Shown here one piece after another: positions 8,813 to 17,252 of a stretch of 64,000 bases of DNA; position 1 is the stretch's first letter, and every line of letters begins with the position of its first letter. The notes beneath the pieces were generated by a model, which saw nothing but the letters and a program-made list of their open reading frames with translations, ran no database searches and was not told the DNA's origin. Location: contig JBEKRX010000026.1 of NCBI GenBank assembly GCA_049518415.1, positions 1 through 64,000 on the forward strand, in the 5' to 3' direction. This stretch comes from CAVQND01 sp049518415. GTDB taxonomy: Bacteria; Verrucomicrobiota; Verrucomicrobiia; Limisphaerales; UBA8199. The translations under genes were made by a program, and so were the position numbers.

Positions 8813-9366
8813 TCGCACTCGCCTCGGATTGTCTGCTGTTCCGATTGGCCAGCGGGGAGAGCGTGCCGCTGTCGGCGGAGATGATTTCGGTGGAGTTGAT
8901 GGGGGAGACGGTGGGGTGGTATGACGCGGAGTTTGTCCGGCACGTGGCGAACGCGGTTTTTCATTATTTCAGGGAGGACCTGGGCCTCAAGACGGTGACG
9001 GTAGGGGAGTTTGCGGGGGCGCTGGAGAAGGTGCTGCGGGCATTCAAGCCGCCGCCGCCGCCGGCCGCCGGGACGGCCGCGGCCGCGGAGGTGATGGAAT
9101 CGGATTTGTGCCGCCTGGCGCACGAATCCGGGGAAGGCCGGGAGTTGTTTTTCTTTCCGCGCCTGCGAGCGGAGTTGCGCCACCAGATGGAGCAGGCGCC
9201 GCGGGTGTTGCGGTTCCGGGGCTTGCGCCGGTGCGTGATGGAGCTGGCCGGGGCGCGCCGCTGGACAGCCCGTTGCCGGAACCTGGAGGAGCAAATCGTG
9301 GCCTACCTGCGCGGCTGCCTGACGGCCGAGGCGGGAGCGGCGGAGTTTGCGCTGGTGGTCGAGTGA
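8809..9366 (+). CDS. Conserved hypothetical protein coupled to nrdR
   Basis: 185 residues, not recognised as a named family. It begins MIALASDCLLFRLASGESVP, has no signal peptide, and carries a Pro/Ala linker (KPPPPPAAGTAAAA) at about residues 82-97 separating two mostly helical halves. The first half (VRHVANAVFHYFREDLGLKT) vaguely resembles an ATP-cone-type helical domain, which would suit an NrdR partner, but this is only a guess. It overlaps nrdR by ATGA and the downstream permease by GTGA, so all three are probably translated from one message. Confidence 0.7.
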   Translation: MIALASDCLLFRLASGESVPLSAEMISVELMGETVGWYDAEFVRHVANAVFHYFREDLGLKTVTVGEFAGALEKVLRAFKPPPPPAAGTAAAAEVMESDLCRLAHESGEGRELFFFPRLRAELRHQMEQAPRVLRFRGLRRCVMELAGARRWTARCRNLEEQIVAYLRGCLTAEAGAAEFALVVE

Positions 9367-10895
9367 AAGCAAAGGCCGCGCCCGCCAAGGAGACGTTCAT
9401 CCAGGGCCTGGGCCTGGCGGACTCGACGATGCTGGTGGCCGGCTCGATGGTGGGTTCGGGGATTTTTATCGTCTCGGCGGACATTGCGCGGCAGGTTGGA
9501 TCGGCTGGGTGGCTGCTGGCGGCCTGGCTGGTCACGGGCTTGCTGACCCTGAGCGCCGCGCTGAGCTACGGGGAACTGGCGGCGATGATGCCGCGCGCCG
9601 GGGGCCAATACGTTTATCTGCGCGAGGCCTACGGCCCGCTGTGGGGATTTCTTTACGGCTGGACGCTCTTCCTGGTGATCCAGGCCGGGACCATTGCGGC
9701 GGTGGCGGTGGCGTTTTCGCGTTACCTGGGCGTGCTCGTGCCGGCGATCTCGCCGACGGTCTGGCTCATTGCGCCCGTCAATCTCTCGGCCAATTACGCC
9801 GTGAGCCTCTCGACGCAGCAACTGGCCGGGATCGTGATGGTCGGATTGCTGACGCTCATCAACCGGCGCGGGCTGGCAATCGGCAAGCTCATACAGAACG
9901 TCTTCACTTCCGCCAAGGTCCTTTCGCTGGTGGGGCTGATCCTGGTGGGCCTGGCGGTCGGGCGCAACGCGGAGGCCATCCGGGCCAACTTCACCAACTT
10001 CTGGGTCCCGCGCGGCGTATCGCCGGTCCAGCCCGATTTTTCTTTTATGCCAACGGTGGCGGCCACCGGCGGCGCTTTTGGCCTGTTCGTCGCCTTTTGC
10101 GTGGCCCAGGTGGGGTCACTCTTCTCCGCGGACGCGTGGAACAACCTGACGTTCACCGCCGGTGAAGTGAAGAACCCGCGGCGCAACATCCCCTGGTCGC
10201 TGGCGGCGGGGACGGCGCTGGTGACGGCGCTCTACGTGCTGGCCAACGTGGCCTACCTGTGCCTGTTGCCGCTCGAAAAAATCCAGCGCGCAGCCGACGA
10301 CCGCGTGGCGACCGCGGCCATCGAAGTGGTGTTCAGCGGGGCGGGGCCGGTGATCATGGCGGTGGCGATTATGGTCTCGACGTTCGGCTGCAACAACGGG
10401 CTAATCCTGGCGGGCGCGCGGGTCTATTACGCCATGGCGCGGGACGGCCTGTTCTTCCGCGCCGCCGGGAAGCTGAACGAGCGGCACGTGCCGGCGGCGG
10501 GGCTGGCGTTGCAGTGCGCCTGGACGGCGCTGCTGATCCTGCCGCGCACGCGGTTGCGGGAGCCGGTGACGCACGTGCCGCGCCTGGATGCCGCCGGGTT
10601 CGAGCAGTACGGCAACCTCTATAGCAACCTGCTGGATTACGTGATCTTTGCGGTGTTGATTTTCTACGTGCTGACGATTGCCGGGCTGTTCGTGCTCCGC
10701 CGCAAGCGCCCGGAGGCGGAGCGGCCGTATCGCGCGTTCGGCTATCCGGGGGTGCCCGCCCTTTACCTGCTGGCGGCCAGCGCGATCATGGTGGTGTTGC
10801 TCCTCTACAAGACCCAGACCACCTGGCCGGGGCTGGTGATTGTGCTGGCGGGGGTGCCGGCGTATTTCCTGTGGAAAGGGCGGAGCTCGATTTGA
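9363..10895 (+). CDS. APC-superfamily amino acid permease
   Basis: 510 residues from the GTG at 9363, which overlaps the stop of the preceding gene. An upstream ATG at 9108 in the same frame would bury the preceding gene and give non-homologous sequence, so it is rejected. About 12 membrane segments are visible. The first carries the APC substrate-binding glycine motif (SMVGSGIF), and the GELAAMMPRAGGQYVYLREA motif follows TM2. It resembles LAT-type exchangers or amino-acid permeases. The substrate is not determinable. The C-terminal RRKRPEAERPYRAFGYP segment is typical of the family. Confidence 0.88.
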   Translation: MKAKAAPAKETFIQGLGLADSTMLVAGSMVGSGIFIVSADIARQVGSAGWLLAAWLVTGLLTLSAALSYGELAAMMPRAGGQYVYLREAYGPLWGFLYGWTLFLVIQAGTIAAVAVAFSRYLGVLVPAISPTVWLIAPVNLSANYAVSLSTQQLAGIVMVGLLTLINRRGLAIGKLIQNVFTSAKVLSLVGLILVGLAVGRNAEAIRANFTNFWVPRGVSPVQPDFSFMPTVAATGGAFGLFVAFCVAQVGSLFSADAWNNLTFTAGEVKNPRRNIPWSLAAGTALVTALYVLANVAYLCLLPLEKIQRAADDRVATAAIEVVFSGAGPVIMAVAIMVSTFGCNNGLILAGARVYYAMARDGLFFRAAGKLNERHVPAAGLALQCAWTALLILPRTRLREPVTHVPRLDAAGFEQYGNLYSNLLDYVIFAVLIFYVLTIAGLFVLRRKRPEAERPYRAFGYPGVPALYLLAASAIMVVLLLYKTQTTWPGLVIVLAGVPAYFLWKGRSSI

Positions 10896-10957
10896 GTTTA
10901 CGGTGGCCTTGCACCCGGATAATTTGACTTCATGATGCCTGTCGAGCCACCAGCTCC

Positions 10958-12730
10958 ATGAACTTGCTCCGACGAAAGAGCGTTACCGACCTGCAGGCCG
11001 AAGCGCTGGCGGATAAGAGTCTGCGGCGGGCCTTAGGGCCATTGAATCTGACCCTGCTTGGCATCGGCGCGATTGTCGGGACCGGCATTTTCGTCCTGAC
11101 CGGGACCGCGGCGGCTCAGAATGCCGGCCCGGCGGTAGTTCTTTCCTTTGTGCTGGCCGGCCTGGCCTCGGCGTTTGCAGCGCTTTGTTACTCTGAATTC
11201 GCCTCGCTGGTCCCGATGTCGGGGAGCGCCTACACCTACGGTTACGTGACACTGGGCGAGCTCTTTGCGTGGATTATCGGGTGGGACCTGGTTCTGGAAT
11301 ATGCGGTGGGGGCGATTACCGTGTCAGTGGGTTGGTCGGGCTATGTGATTTCGTTTTTGAGGGACTTCGGCGTCCAGGTTCCTCCGGAGCTGTCCGCCGC
11401 GCGGGGCATCCACCTCGTCGAGATTCCCGCGGCCTTGGCGGCAGGCTTGAAAGCGAAAGCCGGGTGGGTGGCGCTCAACGCGGGCCTGGCCGATCAAATC
11501 AGGGCGCTGGGCGCCGATCCAGCGAGCCTGCCGCAGGTCACGGCGATTTTTAACCTCCCCGCCGTGGCCATTGTTGCTTTCGTCACTATGATGCTGGTGA
11601 TCGGGATCAGGGAATCGGCGGGTTTCAACAACGTGATCGTCTTCATCAAGCTTTCGGTCGTGCTCCTGTTTATCGTCGTGGCCATCCGGGCGATCAATCC
11701 TGCCAACTGGCATCCCTTTATCCCGCCTAACACCGGGCAGTGGGGTGAATTTGGCTGGTCAGGCGTTCTGCGGGGGGCGAGTCTGGTTTTCTTCGCCTAC
11801 ATCGGATTTGACGCGGTAAGCACCGCCGCCCAGGAGTCGAAGAATCCGCAACGTGACATGCCCATTGGAATCATCGGTTCATTGTTGGTTTGCACGGTGC
11901 TCTATATTCTGGTTTCAGGGATCGCCACCGGCGTGGTCTCCTACCGGCAACTGGACGTGCCGGAACCGATCGCGCTGGCTGCCGATCAAGCGAGCATGGG
12001 ATGGATGGCGCGCATTATCAAAGTGGGCGCCATTGCCGGCCTCTCGTCCGTTATTCTGGTCATGATGCTCGGCCAAACTCGAGTCTTCTGGACGATGTCC
12101 AGGGACGGTTTGCTGCCCGGGTTTGTGAGCCACGTGCATCGGCGGTTTCGAACACCGTGGCTCATCACGATTGCCACTGGCATCGCGGTTGCCTTCTTCG
12201 GGGCGGTCATGCCCGTTCGGGACGCGGGAAATCTGTGCAACATCGGCACCCTCCTGGCGTTCGTGATCGTGTCCGTAGGCGTGCTGGTTCTCAGGGTCCG
12301 CGAGCCCGGCCTTGCTCGGAGGTTCAAAACGCCCTGGGTGTGGTTCGTCGCGCCGGCGGGGGCAATTTCCGCCCTGGTGCTGATGGCGGCGCTGCCCTGG
12401 CCGACCTGGGAACGGCTGATTGTCTGGTTTGCCATCGGGATGGAAGTGTACTTCGGATATGCCGTCTATAACTCCAGGCTGAGCCCGGGCGCTCCGGCCG
12501 GAGAGACGGGTTGGTCGCGCGCCCTGAAGCTGGCCGGAGTCACTTGGATTGTCTTCGGGACGCTGGGTTCGCTGCTGTGGCTGTTCCGGTATCGGGAGAT
12601 GCAGATGCCGGAGAGCGGGCTGGGCTGGCTCTACGGCGGGGTAGCCCTGCTGGTCTGCGTCAGCATCGGAATCCTCTTGCACGTGGTGGGCACCCTGTCC
12701 GATCACGCGCATGCGAGCGAGGCACACTAG
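10958..12730 (+). CDS. Amino acid permease, cationic amino acid transporter (CAT) type
   Basis: 590 residues with 12-14 predicted membrane segments. The N-terminus reads KSLRRALGPLNLTLLGIGAI and continues VGTGIFVLTG, the hallmark of CAT-type APC transporters. FFAYIGFDAVSTAAQESKNP is the conserved loop after TM6. Compared with typical bacterial members there is an extra loop of about 60 residues between TM4 and TM5 (around residues 140-200). It follows the other permease after 62 bp on the same strand, so shared transcription is possible, although the two belong to different subfamilies. Confidence 0.88.
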   Translation: MNLLRRKSVTDLQAEALADKSLRRALGPLNLTLLGIGAIVGTGIFVLTGTAAAQNAGPAVVLSFVLAGLASAFAALCYSEFASLVPMSGSAYTYGYVTLGELFAWIIGWDLVLEYAVGAITVSVGWSGYVISFLRDFGVQVPPELSAARGIHLVEIPAALAAGLKAKAGWVALNAGLADQIRALGADPASLPQVTAIFNLPAVAIVAFVTMMLVIGIRESAGFNNVIVFIKLSVVLLFIVVAIRAINPANWHPFIPPNTGQWGEFGWSGVLRGASLVFFAYIGFDAVSTAAQESKNPQRDMPIGIIGSLLVCTVLYILVSGIATGVVSYRQLDVPEPIALAADQASMGWMARIIKVGAIAGLSSVILVMMLGQTRVFWTMSRDGLLPGFVSHVHRRFRTPWLITIATGIAVAFFGAVMPVRDAGNLCNIGTLLAFVIVSVGVLVLRVREPGLARRFKTPWVWFVAPAGAISALVLMAALPWPTWERLIVWFAIGMEVYFGYAVYNSRLSPGAPAGETGWSRALKLAGVTWIVFGTLGSLLWLFRYREMQMPESGLGWLYGGVALLVCVSIGILLHVVGTLSDHAHASEAH

Positions 12731-12847
12731 GCCGTAACGGGGGCGATTATAGCGCCACGCCAGAGCATGCTCAAAAGCTGCGATTCGTGGCTATTGCACT
12801 GGAATGAACAACCCCGCCCCGCCAGGCGTCGATCAGTTGTTTAGTGT

Positions 12848-13195
12848 ATGAAAAAGTCAACTTTAGCGATCGTGGTTTTGGGTGTTGTCGTGGTTGCCTT
12901 TCTCGCCGGGTGCGTGGTGCGCCGGGTCTATGTTCCGGGGCCGCCGGTGGCGGCCGGGCCGCCTGCCGCCGAGGTGGTGGTGGGCCAGGCGCCGCCGGCG
13001 CCACCGGCGGAGGTTTACGTGCCGGCGCCCGGGCCGGGCTACCTTTGGGCGCCGGGCTTTTGGAGTTGGGAGGGGCGGTGGGTCTGGAAGAGCGGCAGTT
13101 GGGTGATTCGTCCGCACCCCCAGGCGGTCTGGGTGCCGGGCCATTGGGGGCGGCACGGGCGGGGTTACGTGTGGATCGGCGGGTATTGGCGGTAA
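12848..13195 (+). CDS. YXWGXW-repeat lipoprotein
   Basis: 115 residues with a lipoprotein signal (MKKSTLAIVVLGVVVVAFLA then Cys; lipobox FLAGC). A Pro/Ala/Val-rich spacer is followed by Trp-rich repeats: YLWAPGFWSWEG, WVWKSGSWV, AVWVPGHWG, YVWIGGYWR. These match the YXWGXW/BcpO-type repeat family, small envelope proteins of unknown function. The ATG start is fixed by the lipobox spacing. The protein is anchored at the outer or inner membrane. Confidence 0.85.
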   Translation: MKKSTLAIVVLGVVVVAFLAGCVVRRVYVPGPPVAAGPPAAEVVVGQAPPAPPAEVYVPAPGPGYLWAPGFWSWEGRWVWKSGSWVIRPHPQAVWVPGHWGRHGRGYVWIGGYWR

Positions 13196-13258
13196 CCGGC
13201 ATATTTCTCAGAAAGAATTTGGCTGGCACCCGGACGAGAGTTTTTCCAAGGACAAGGC

Positions 13259-13286
13259 TTGCATTTCCGCCGGGTTCCGGTAGTTT
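13259..13286 (+). promoter_or_regulatory. Possible sigma-70-type promoter for tRNA-Gly
   Basis: TTGCAT at 13259-13264 and TAGTTT at 13281-13286 are separated by 16 bp, ending 17 bp before the tRNA. The match is fair only. Confidence 0.3.
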
Positions 13287-13303
13287 GTCCGGGTCTGCTG
13301 GAA

Positions 13304-13380
13304 GCGAGCGTAGCTCAGCCTGGTAGAGCGTCACCTTGCCAAGGTGATTGTCGAGGGTTCGAATCCCTTCGCTCGCTCCA
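13304..13380 (+). tRNA. tRNA-Gly (anticodon GCC), with encoded CCA
   Basis: A complete cloverleaf. The acceptor stem GCGAGCG pairs with CGCTCGC. The D arm is GCTC/GAGC around AGCCTGGTA. The anticodon stem TCACC/GGTGA encloses TTGCCAA, with anticodon GCC at 13338-13340. The T arm GAGGG/CCCTT (one G-T pair) encloses TTCGAAT. The discriminator T and a genomically encoded CCA (13378-13380) follow. It decodes GGC and GGT. Confidence 0.96.
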
Positions 13381-13746
13381 TTCCGCCCGTCACGTCACCT
13401 TGCCCCAAATCGCGACAAACCCGGCCGTTTACAGACGTTTCCGCGGGTTTTGTCCCGAACTCCACCGCCGCGAATCCCGCTTGCAGACCCCCGGAGAATT
13501 CTCCCCGTCGGCGTTCCCGTGTTGGTCATGGGACTTGCGAACCACCAAGGCCAAGTCCCATGCCCAACACGCGACCACTCACCCCATGAATGCCTGGTTG
13601 TGTTGCTCACCGCAAGTTCCGGATTGACTCCACCCCGCGCTCAGGCCAAACTCCCAGACGCCGAATGTAAACCAAGAAACACGACTGGGTTTATGGCGGC
13701 TCTATATACGAACCGATGGTTCGTTGAATAATCGTTGGCTGAACAA
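13381..13746. other. Intergenic, no gene recognised; ends in attC-like GTTGGCT
   Basis: 366 bp without a credible gene. Near its right end is a small palindrome CGAACCGATGGTTCG (about 13709-13723), then TCGTTGGCTGAACAA just ahead of the next start. GTTGGCT resembles the right-hand core (GTTAGCC) of the attC-like sites downstream and may be a decayed cassette boundary. Confidence 0.4.
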
Positions 13747-14406
13747 ATGAAACCTGTGAGCGAAGTCCCACACGAGGCTTTGGATCTCCACTACAACAGC
13801 GGAGGCTTCCTGCCCGACATTGGGCTCTATCGCCATGGCGACATGTTCCACCACGGGCCGTCGCGTTCCCATTTCTGGCTTTTGGGGGTCATGCTTGTCG
13901 GTACTGTTGTCGTGGCACTGCTCCCGTGGCACACCAAGGCGGCTGTGGGCGAGCTAAAATATTGGATCGCGGGAATGTTCCTGTTCGGTGGGCTTTGCGA
14001 CATTGTCCCCCACCTGATCCGGAACGCTGTGGGCCAGCAGGTTTCAATTGACCCGAAAAACAAGACAGTGGCCATTACGGGCAGTGGTTTCAACTGGAAG
14101 CTCTCCTGGCGGCAGGTTGTCGAGCTCCAGATGTGCCGGCAACGAGTCCCCGACAATTCGGAGATGAATGGCTACCAATTGAACTTGGTGTGGAGAGACG
14201 CTGATGGAACAGTGAGGCGGCACTGCTTGTTGAAGCACGCAATCAGGGGATTTGTCTCTCGCCTTGGACGGCGTTATCAGTCGCTTTTCGGATTCACACT
14301 TGTGGATTACACTCGCGCCAGCCAACCACACGGTGCAGCGAACCGGGGCCAGCGGATTCGTTCAGAGACAAACCGAACGTCGGCGGCGGCTGGCTCCGGT
14401 CGCTGA
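13747..14406 (+). CDS. Cassette-like membrane protein of unknown function
   Basis: 219 residues from ATG 13747; a TTG four codons upstream is less likely. Two membrane segments (WLLGVMLVGTVVVALLPW and YWIAGMFLFGGLCDIV, about residues 40-95) precede a cytosolic region with beta-strand character (VSIDPKNKTVAITGSGFNWK) that resembles a PH-like domain. No family is recognised. The last 29 codons run into the attC-like site downstream and the stop lies within it, so the C-terminal tail (RIRSETNRTSAAAGSGR) is site-encoded. That arrangement is typical of an integron gene cassette. GC content is lower than that of the neighbours. Confidence 0.65.
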   Translation: MKPVSEVPHEALDLHYNSGGFLPDIGLYRHGDMFHHGPSRSHFWLLGVMLVGTVVVALLPWHTKAAVGELKYWIAGMFLFGGLCDIVPHLIRNAVGQQVSIDPKNKTVAITGSGFNWKLSWRQVVELQMCRQRVPDNSEMNGYQLNLVWRDADGTVRRHCLLKHAIRGFVSRLGRRYQSLFGFTLVDYTRASQPHGAANRGQRIRSETNRTSAAAGSGR

Positions 14407-14420
14407 CCTCATCGTTAGCC
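14320..14420 (+). other. attC-like recombination site 1
   Basis: The left core is AGCCAAC (14320) and the right core GTTAGCC (14414-14420). Inside them GGTGCAGCGAACCGG pairs with CCGGTCGCTGACC apart from single extra bases (G and A) on the left strand. Imperfect long-range symmetry, 7-bp cores with AAC/GTT, and extrahelical bases in the inner box are the features of integron attC sites. The same inner boxes with the same bulges recur in the site at 15066-16321. Confidence 0.6.
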
Positions 14421-14428
14421 GAGGGCGT

Positions 14429-15061
14429 ATGTTGCGTTCGATGCCGTTGCTTTTCTGCTTGGCGATAGCGTGCTCTTGCACAACGCCCAGCCCCAAGCAC
14501 GTCTCAGCATTGGTTGAGCAACTTGTCTCACCGATTGGCCCCCCTGGACCAGAAATTACCGACTACACCGGCGGTAAAGAGGACATCAAGAAGCTGGATG
14601 CATCGCTGAAAGCCCTCTTTGAGGGATACGAGCACCCGCGGGTCGCAAAGGCCAGGGCCAAGCTGGTTGCCATGGGCACTCCGATCTTTTCCGAATTGGT
14701 CGGGCACCTACAGGACAAGCGCTACTCCTACTCTTTTTGCTCCGCAGCATGGGAGGATTATTCAGTCGGAGACACAGTCCAGGAGATTATGGCAGAAGTT
14801 GTCGGAGGGCGATTCAGCCCATGTGGCTACAAGGGGCGGCAGAATGCGCACGGCTGGAATGGTCAGCCCAGCTTTGGTGAAATGCTGAGGGAGTTCGGGG
14901 CAGAGCAATACGTCCAGCATGTGCGAGGCATGACAAGAGACCAGGCGGAGAAAGAATACGTTCAGTGGTATGTGCAAAAGGAGAAAGGGTATGGTTTTGC
15001 AAATCCGCAGCAGGAGGAAAAGATTCTAGCGCCATGTCTCAAGAGGTTGTCGCAGCTATAA
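14429..15061 (+). CDS. Cassette-like lipoprotein of unknown function
   Basis: 210 residues from ATG 14429, nine bases after the core of attC-like site 1, the usual position for a cassette gene. The N-terminus MLRSMPLLFCLAIACSCTTP is a lipoprotein signal with a Cys at residue 15 or 17. The mature part (KHVSALVEQLVSPIGPPGPE onward) is charged, probably alpha-helical and HEAT-like (VAKARAKLVAMGTPIFSELV), with a later repeat-free region. No family is recognised. It ends with TAA at 15061, five bases before the left core of the second site. Confidence 0.65.
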   Translation: MLRSMPLLFCLAIACSCTTPSPKHVSALVEQLVSPIGPPGPEITDYTGGKEDIKKLDASLKALFEGYEHPRVAKARAKLVAMGTPIFSELVGHLQDKRYSYSFCSAAWEDYSVGDTVQEIMAEVVGGRFSPCGYKGRQNAHGWNGQPSFGEMLREFGAEQYVQHVRGMTRDQAEKEYVQWYVQKEKGYGFANPQQEEKILAPCLKRLSQL

Positions 15062-15126
15062 CGTCGGCTAACAAGCCAGTGCAGCGAATGAGCGCCGCGC
15101 TCGTCGCTGGAGGTTCGGATGTCCTA

Positions 15127-16287
15127 GTGTGCCGTCCCGAAAGTGCTTGATATTATTATCGGCCAGATTATGATGTTGGGCATGCCGCGCATCGCGCCCC
15201 CGATCACACTGACCGAAGCCCAGAGTCAACAACTCCAGCGCACCTGTCGAGCCGCTATTTCCTCCCAGGCCCAAGTAGTGCGCGCCCGGATTGTGCTCCT
15301 GGCCGCCCAGGGCTGGCCCAACGACGAGATCGCCCACGAACTGGCTACCAACAAGATGACGGTCTGCAAATGGCGGGGGCGGTTTGCCCACTCGGGGATG
15401 GCCGGACTGGAGGACGGCGCGCGTAGCGGTCGGCCCGGGGTCCTCACGCCCGAGCAACTGCAGCGGGTGTTGACCGAAGTGACCCAACCGCCCCGGGCCC
15501 GCAGTCGGTGGAGTTGCCGTTCGATGGCACAGCATGCCGGGATGTCCAAGAGCCGGGTGCAACAACTCTGGGAGCAGAACGACCTCAAACCGCATCAGAG
15601 TCGGACGTTCAGGTTGTCCAACGATCCGGACTTCGCGGCCAAGTTTTGGGACATTGTCGGATTGTATCTGAACCCACCCAACAAAGCCGTGGTGTTCTGC
15701 TGCGACGAAAAGAGCCAGTGTCAGGCGCTGGAACGGACGCAGCCCGGGTTGCCGCTGGGCCAAGGACATGTCTGCACCCGCACCCATGACTACTACCGGC
15801 ACGGCACGCTAACCCTCTTTGCCGCGCTGGATTATCTGGAAGGCAAAATTGTCGCGCAAAGCGCTCCGCGGCATCGGCATCAAGAGTGGTTGGGTTTCCT
15901 CAAACAGATCGATCAAGGGGTGCCCGCCGTTTTGGAGATACACCTGATTGTGGACAACTATGCCACCCACAAGCATCCCCGGGTGAAGCGGTGGCTCCGC
16001 CGCCATCCCCGCCTGCACCTGCATTTCACCCCCACCTCTTCGTCTTGGCTGAACTTGGTGGAGCGCTTCTTCCGGGACTTGAGCCAGGAGGTGATTGCGT
16101 CGGGGAGTTTTCGCAGCCTGCCGGAACTCAAGCGGGCGATTTTCAACTATCTGGCGGCACGGAACGAGGCGCCGCGCCGTTACGTGTGGCGGGCCGACGG
16201 CGCCAAAATCCTGGCGAAAATTCAGCGGGCTCGGCAGGCGCTGGCGCAGAGAAACCAATAATCCTATGCACTTAATGGACACTACAC
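15127..16287 (+). mobile_element. IS630-family insertion sequence, intact
   Basis: A 1161-bp element. The ends are imperfect inverted repeats: left GTGTGCCGTCCCGAAAGTGC, right (complement) GTGTAGTGTCCATTAAGTGC. A TA dinucleotide borders each side (15125-15126 and 16288-16289), the target duplication expected of the IS630/Tc1/mariner superfamily. It carries one full-length transposase gene. The ends remain well matched, so insertion may be recent. It lies inside an attC-like site. Confidence 0.88.
15170..16261 (+). CDS. IS630-family transposase
   Basis: 363 residues from ATG 15170; a second ATG at 15182 and a TTG at 15143 are alternatives. An N-terminal helix-turn-helix (QVVRARIVLLAAQGWPNDEI) binds the ends. 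The DDE catalytic triad is complete: D179 in CCDEKSQ, D262 in VDNYATHKH and E298 in LVERFFRDL, with 35 residues between the last two. The reading frame is uninterrupted, so the protein is probably functional. It is the only gene of the element. Confidence 0.93.
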   Translation: MMLGMPRIAPPITLTEAQSQQLQRTCRAAISSQAQVVRARIVLLAAQGWPNDEIAHELATNKMTVCKWRGRFAHSGMAGLEDGARSGRPGVLTPEQLQRVLTEVTQPPRARSRWSCRSMAQHAGMSKSRVQQLWEQNDLKPHQSRTFRLSNDPDFAAKFWDIVGLYLNPPNKAVVFCCDEKSQCQALERTQPGLPLGQGHVCTRTHDYYRHGTLTLFAALDYLEGKIVAQSAPRHRHQEWLGFLKQIDQGVPAVLEIHLIVDNYATHKHPRVKRWLRRHPRLHLHFTPTSSSWLNLVERFFRDLSQEVIASGSFRSLPELKRAIFNYLAARNEAPRRYVWRADGAKILAKIQRARQALAQRNQ

Positions 16288-16321
16288 TAGGGGCGCTCAT
16301 CGCTGACCTTTATCGTTAACG

Positions 16322-17028
16322 CCGGCGCTCTTCGTCCGCGCTCCGCAGGCTGTTACTCCTCCGTACACAGAGCTTCCTTCAAGCAACCCCGCGCGGTCAG
16401 GGCAGGGCGCGCTCCGCGCGCCCTGCCCCGGCCGCGCAGGGACCCTTTCGTTTCACACCGCGTCCGGACATGCAAGCTGGCCGCGCCAGCGCCGTCGGCT
16501 CTCGCTCCGCAGTTTTTTCGGGAAGGACATTCCGATCTATCCGCAGGGGGATCGGACCCCTGCCATGACTGCTTCGCATTCCTGCCGTTTTGTCAGTGTG
16601 TCAGGTTCAACAGTGTCTTAGCGCAATGATGCGCCTGCCCCCTACCACAACGAGCATCAGAGCGCGAAGGGCTATCCCGACCAGGGGCAACGGCAAACGG
16701 CCGTTTAGAGAGTGGTTGGCTTGAAAGCCTGACTAGCTTGGGCAGGCGCGGATCTGGGGAGACCGTTCTGGGTCCAAGTTCCAGCCAGCTTACAGCCCTC
16801 AGGGCGGGCAGGGCATAACGCTATCGCGCGGTTCGCACACGCCACAGCTTCCGCGCGCCTCAAATTGCAGGTTGAGGATGTCAGGGAGGAAATCAGCCAG
16901 AGGCCGGCGGCCACACCCCAGGGCGGGAACTTGTCGCCTGCGCGCCTGAAATCCGCAGCCTCGGCTACAAGACCGTGGAGTTGGCCGAAAGGGCTTGCCA
17001 TCGCCGGGCGGTGGGATACATTAAAAAC
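16322..17028. other. Gene-free stretch with a strong hairpin
   Basis: About 700 bp with no convincing gene. A perfect 13-bp hairpin at 16400-16428 (GGGCAGGGCGCGC, loop TCC) stands out. The sequence just after attC-like site 2 would be the next cassette position, but only debris is seen. Confidence 0.5.
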
Positions 17029-17241
17029 ATGCAGACTTTAAGCGATGTCGAACAGGAGGCGATGAAGCTCCCCGAGTGCGACCGTGCTTCGTTGGCTTCG
17101 CGCCTGCTGAACTCGTTGCCGGCGGTCCTGTCCGATAGCGACGAGGGAATCGCCGAAGCTCTCCGCCGGGATGCCGAAGTGGAACAAGACCCGGCGGCGG
17201 CGCTGAGCTGGGAGGAGCTGAGGCGCGCCGTCAAGCCTTAG
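17029..17241 (+). CDS. Antitoxin, addiction-module component family
   Basis: A 70-residue acidic protein (MQTLSDVEQEAMKLPECDRA onward) of the putative addiction-module component family that partners RelE/ParE toxins. The LPECDRASLASRLLNSLP helix and the final LSWEELRRAV are typical. The ATG at 17029 is chosen over an upstream ATG at 16975 because homologous sequence begins there. It lies 11 bp before the toxin gene, the usual antitoxin-first order. Confidence 0.85.
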   Translation: MQTLSDVEQEAMKLPECDRASLASRLLNSLPAVLSDSDEGIAEALRRDAEVEQDPAAALSWEELRRAVKP

Positions 17242-17252
17242 CCGCCTCTCCG

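Larger units (their letters stand above)
15066..16321 (+). other. attC-like recombination site 2, split by an IS630-type insertion
   Basis: The left half (15066-15126) starts with core GGCTAAC and holds GTGCAGCGAATGAGCGCC. The right half (16290-16321) holds GGCGCTCATCGCTGAC and core GTTAACG. The halves pair apart from single extra G and A bases in the left arm, the same bulge pattern as site 1. Joining them at the duplicated TA restores one site of about 95 bp. The insertion lies in the loop. Confidence 0.6.
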
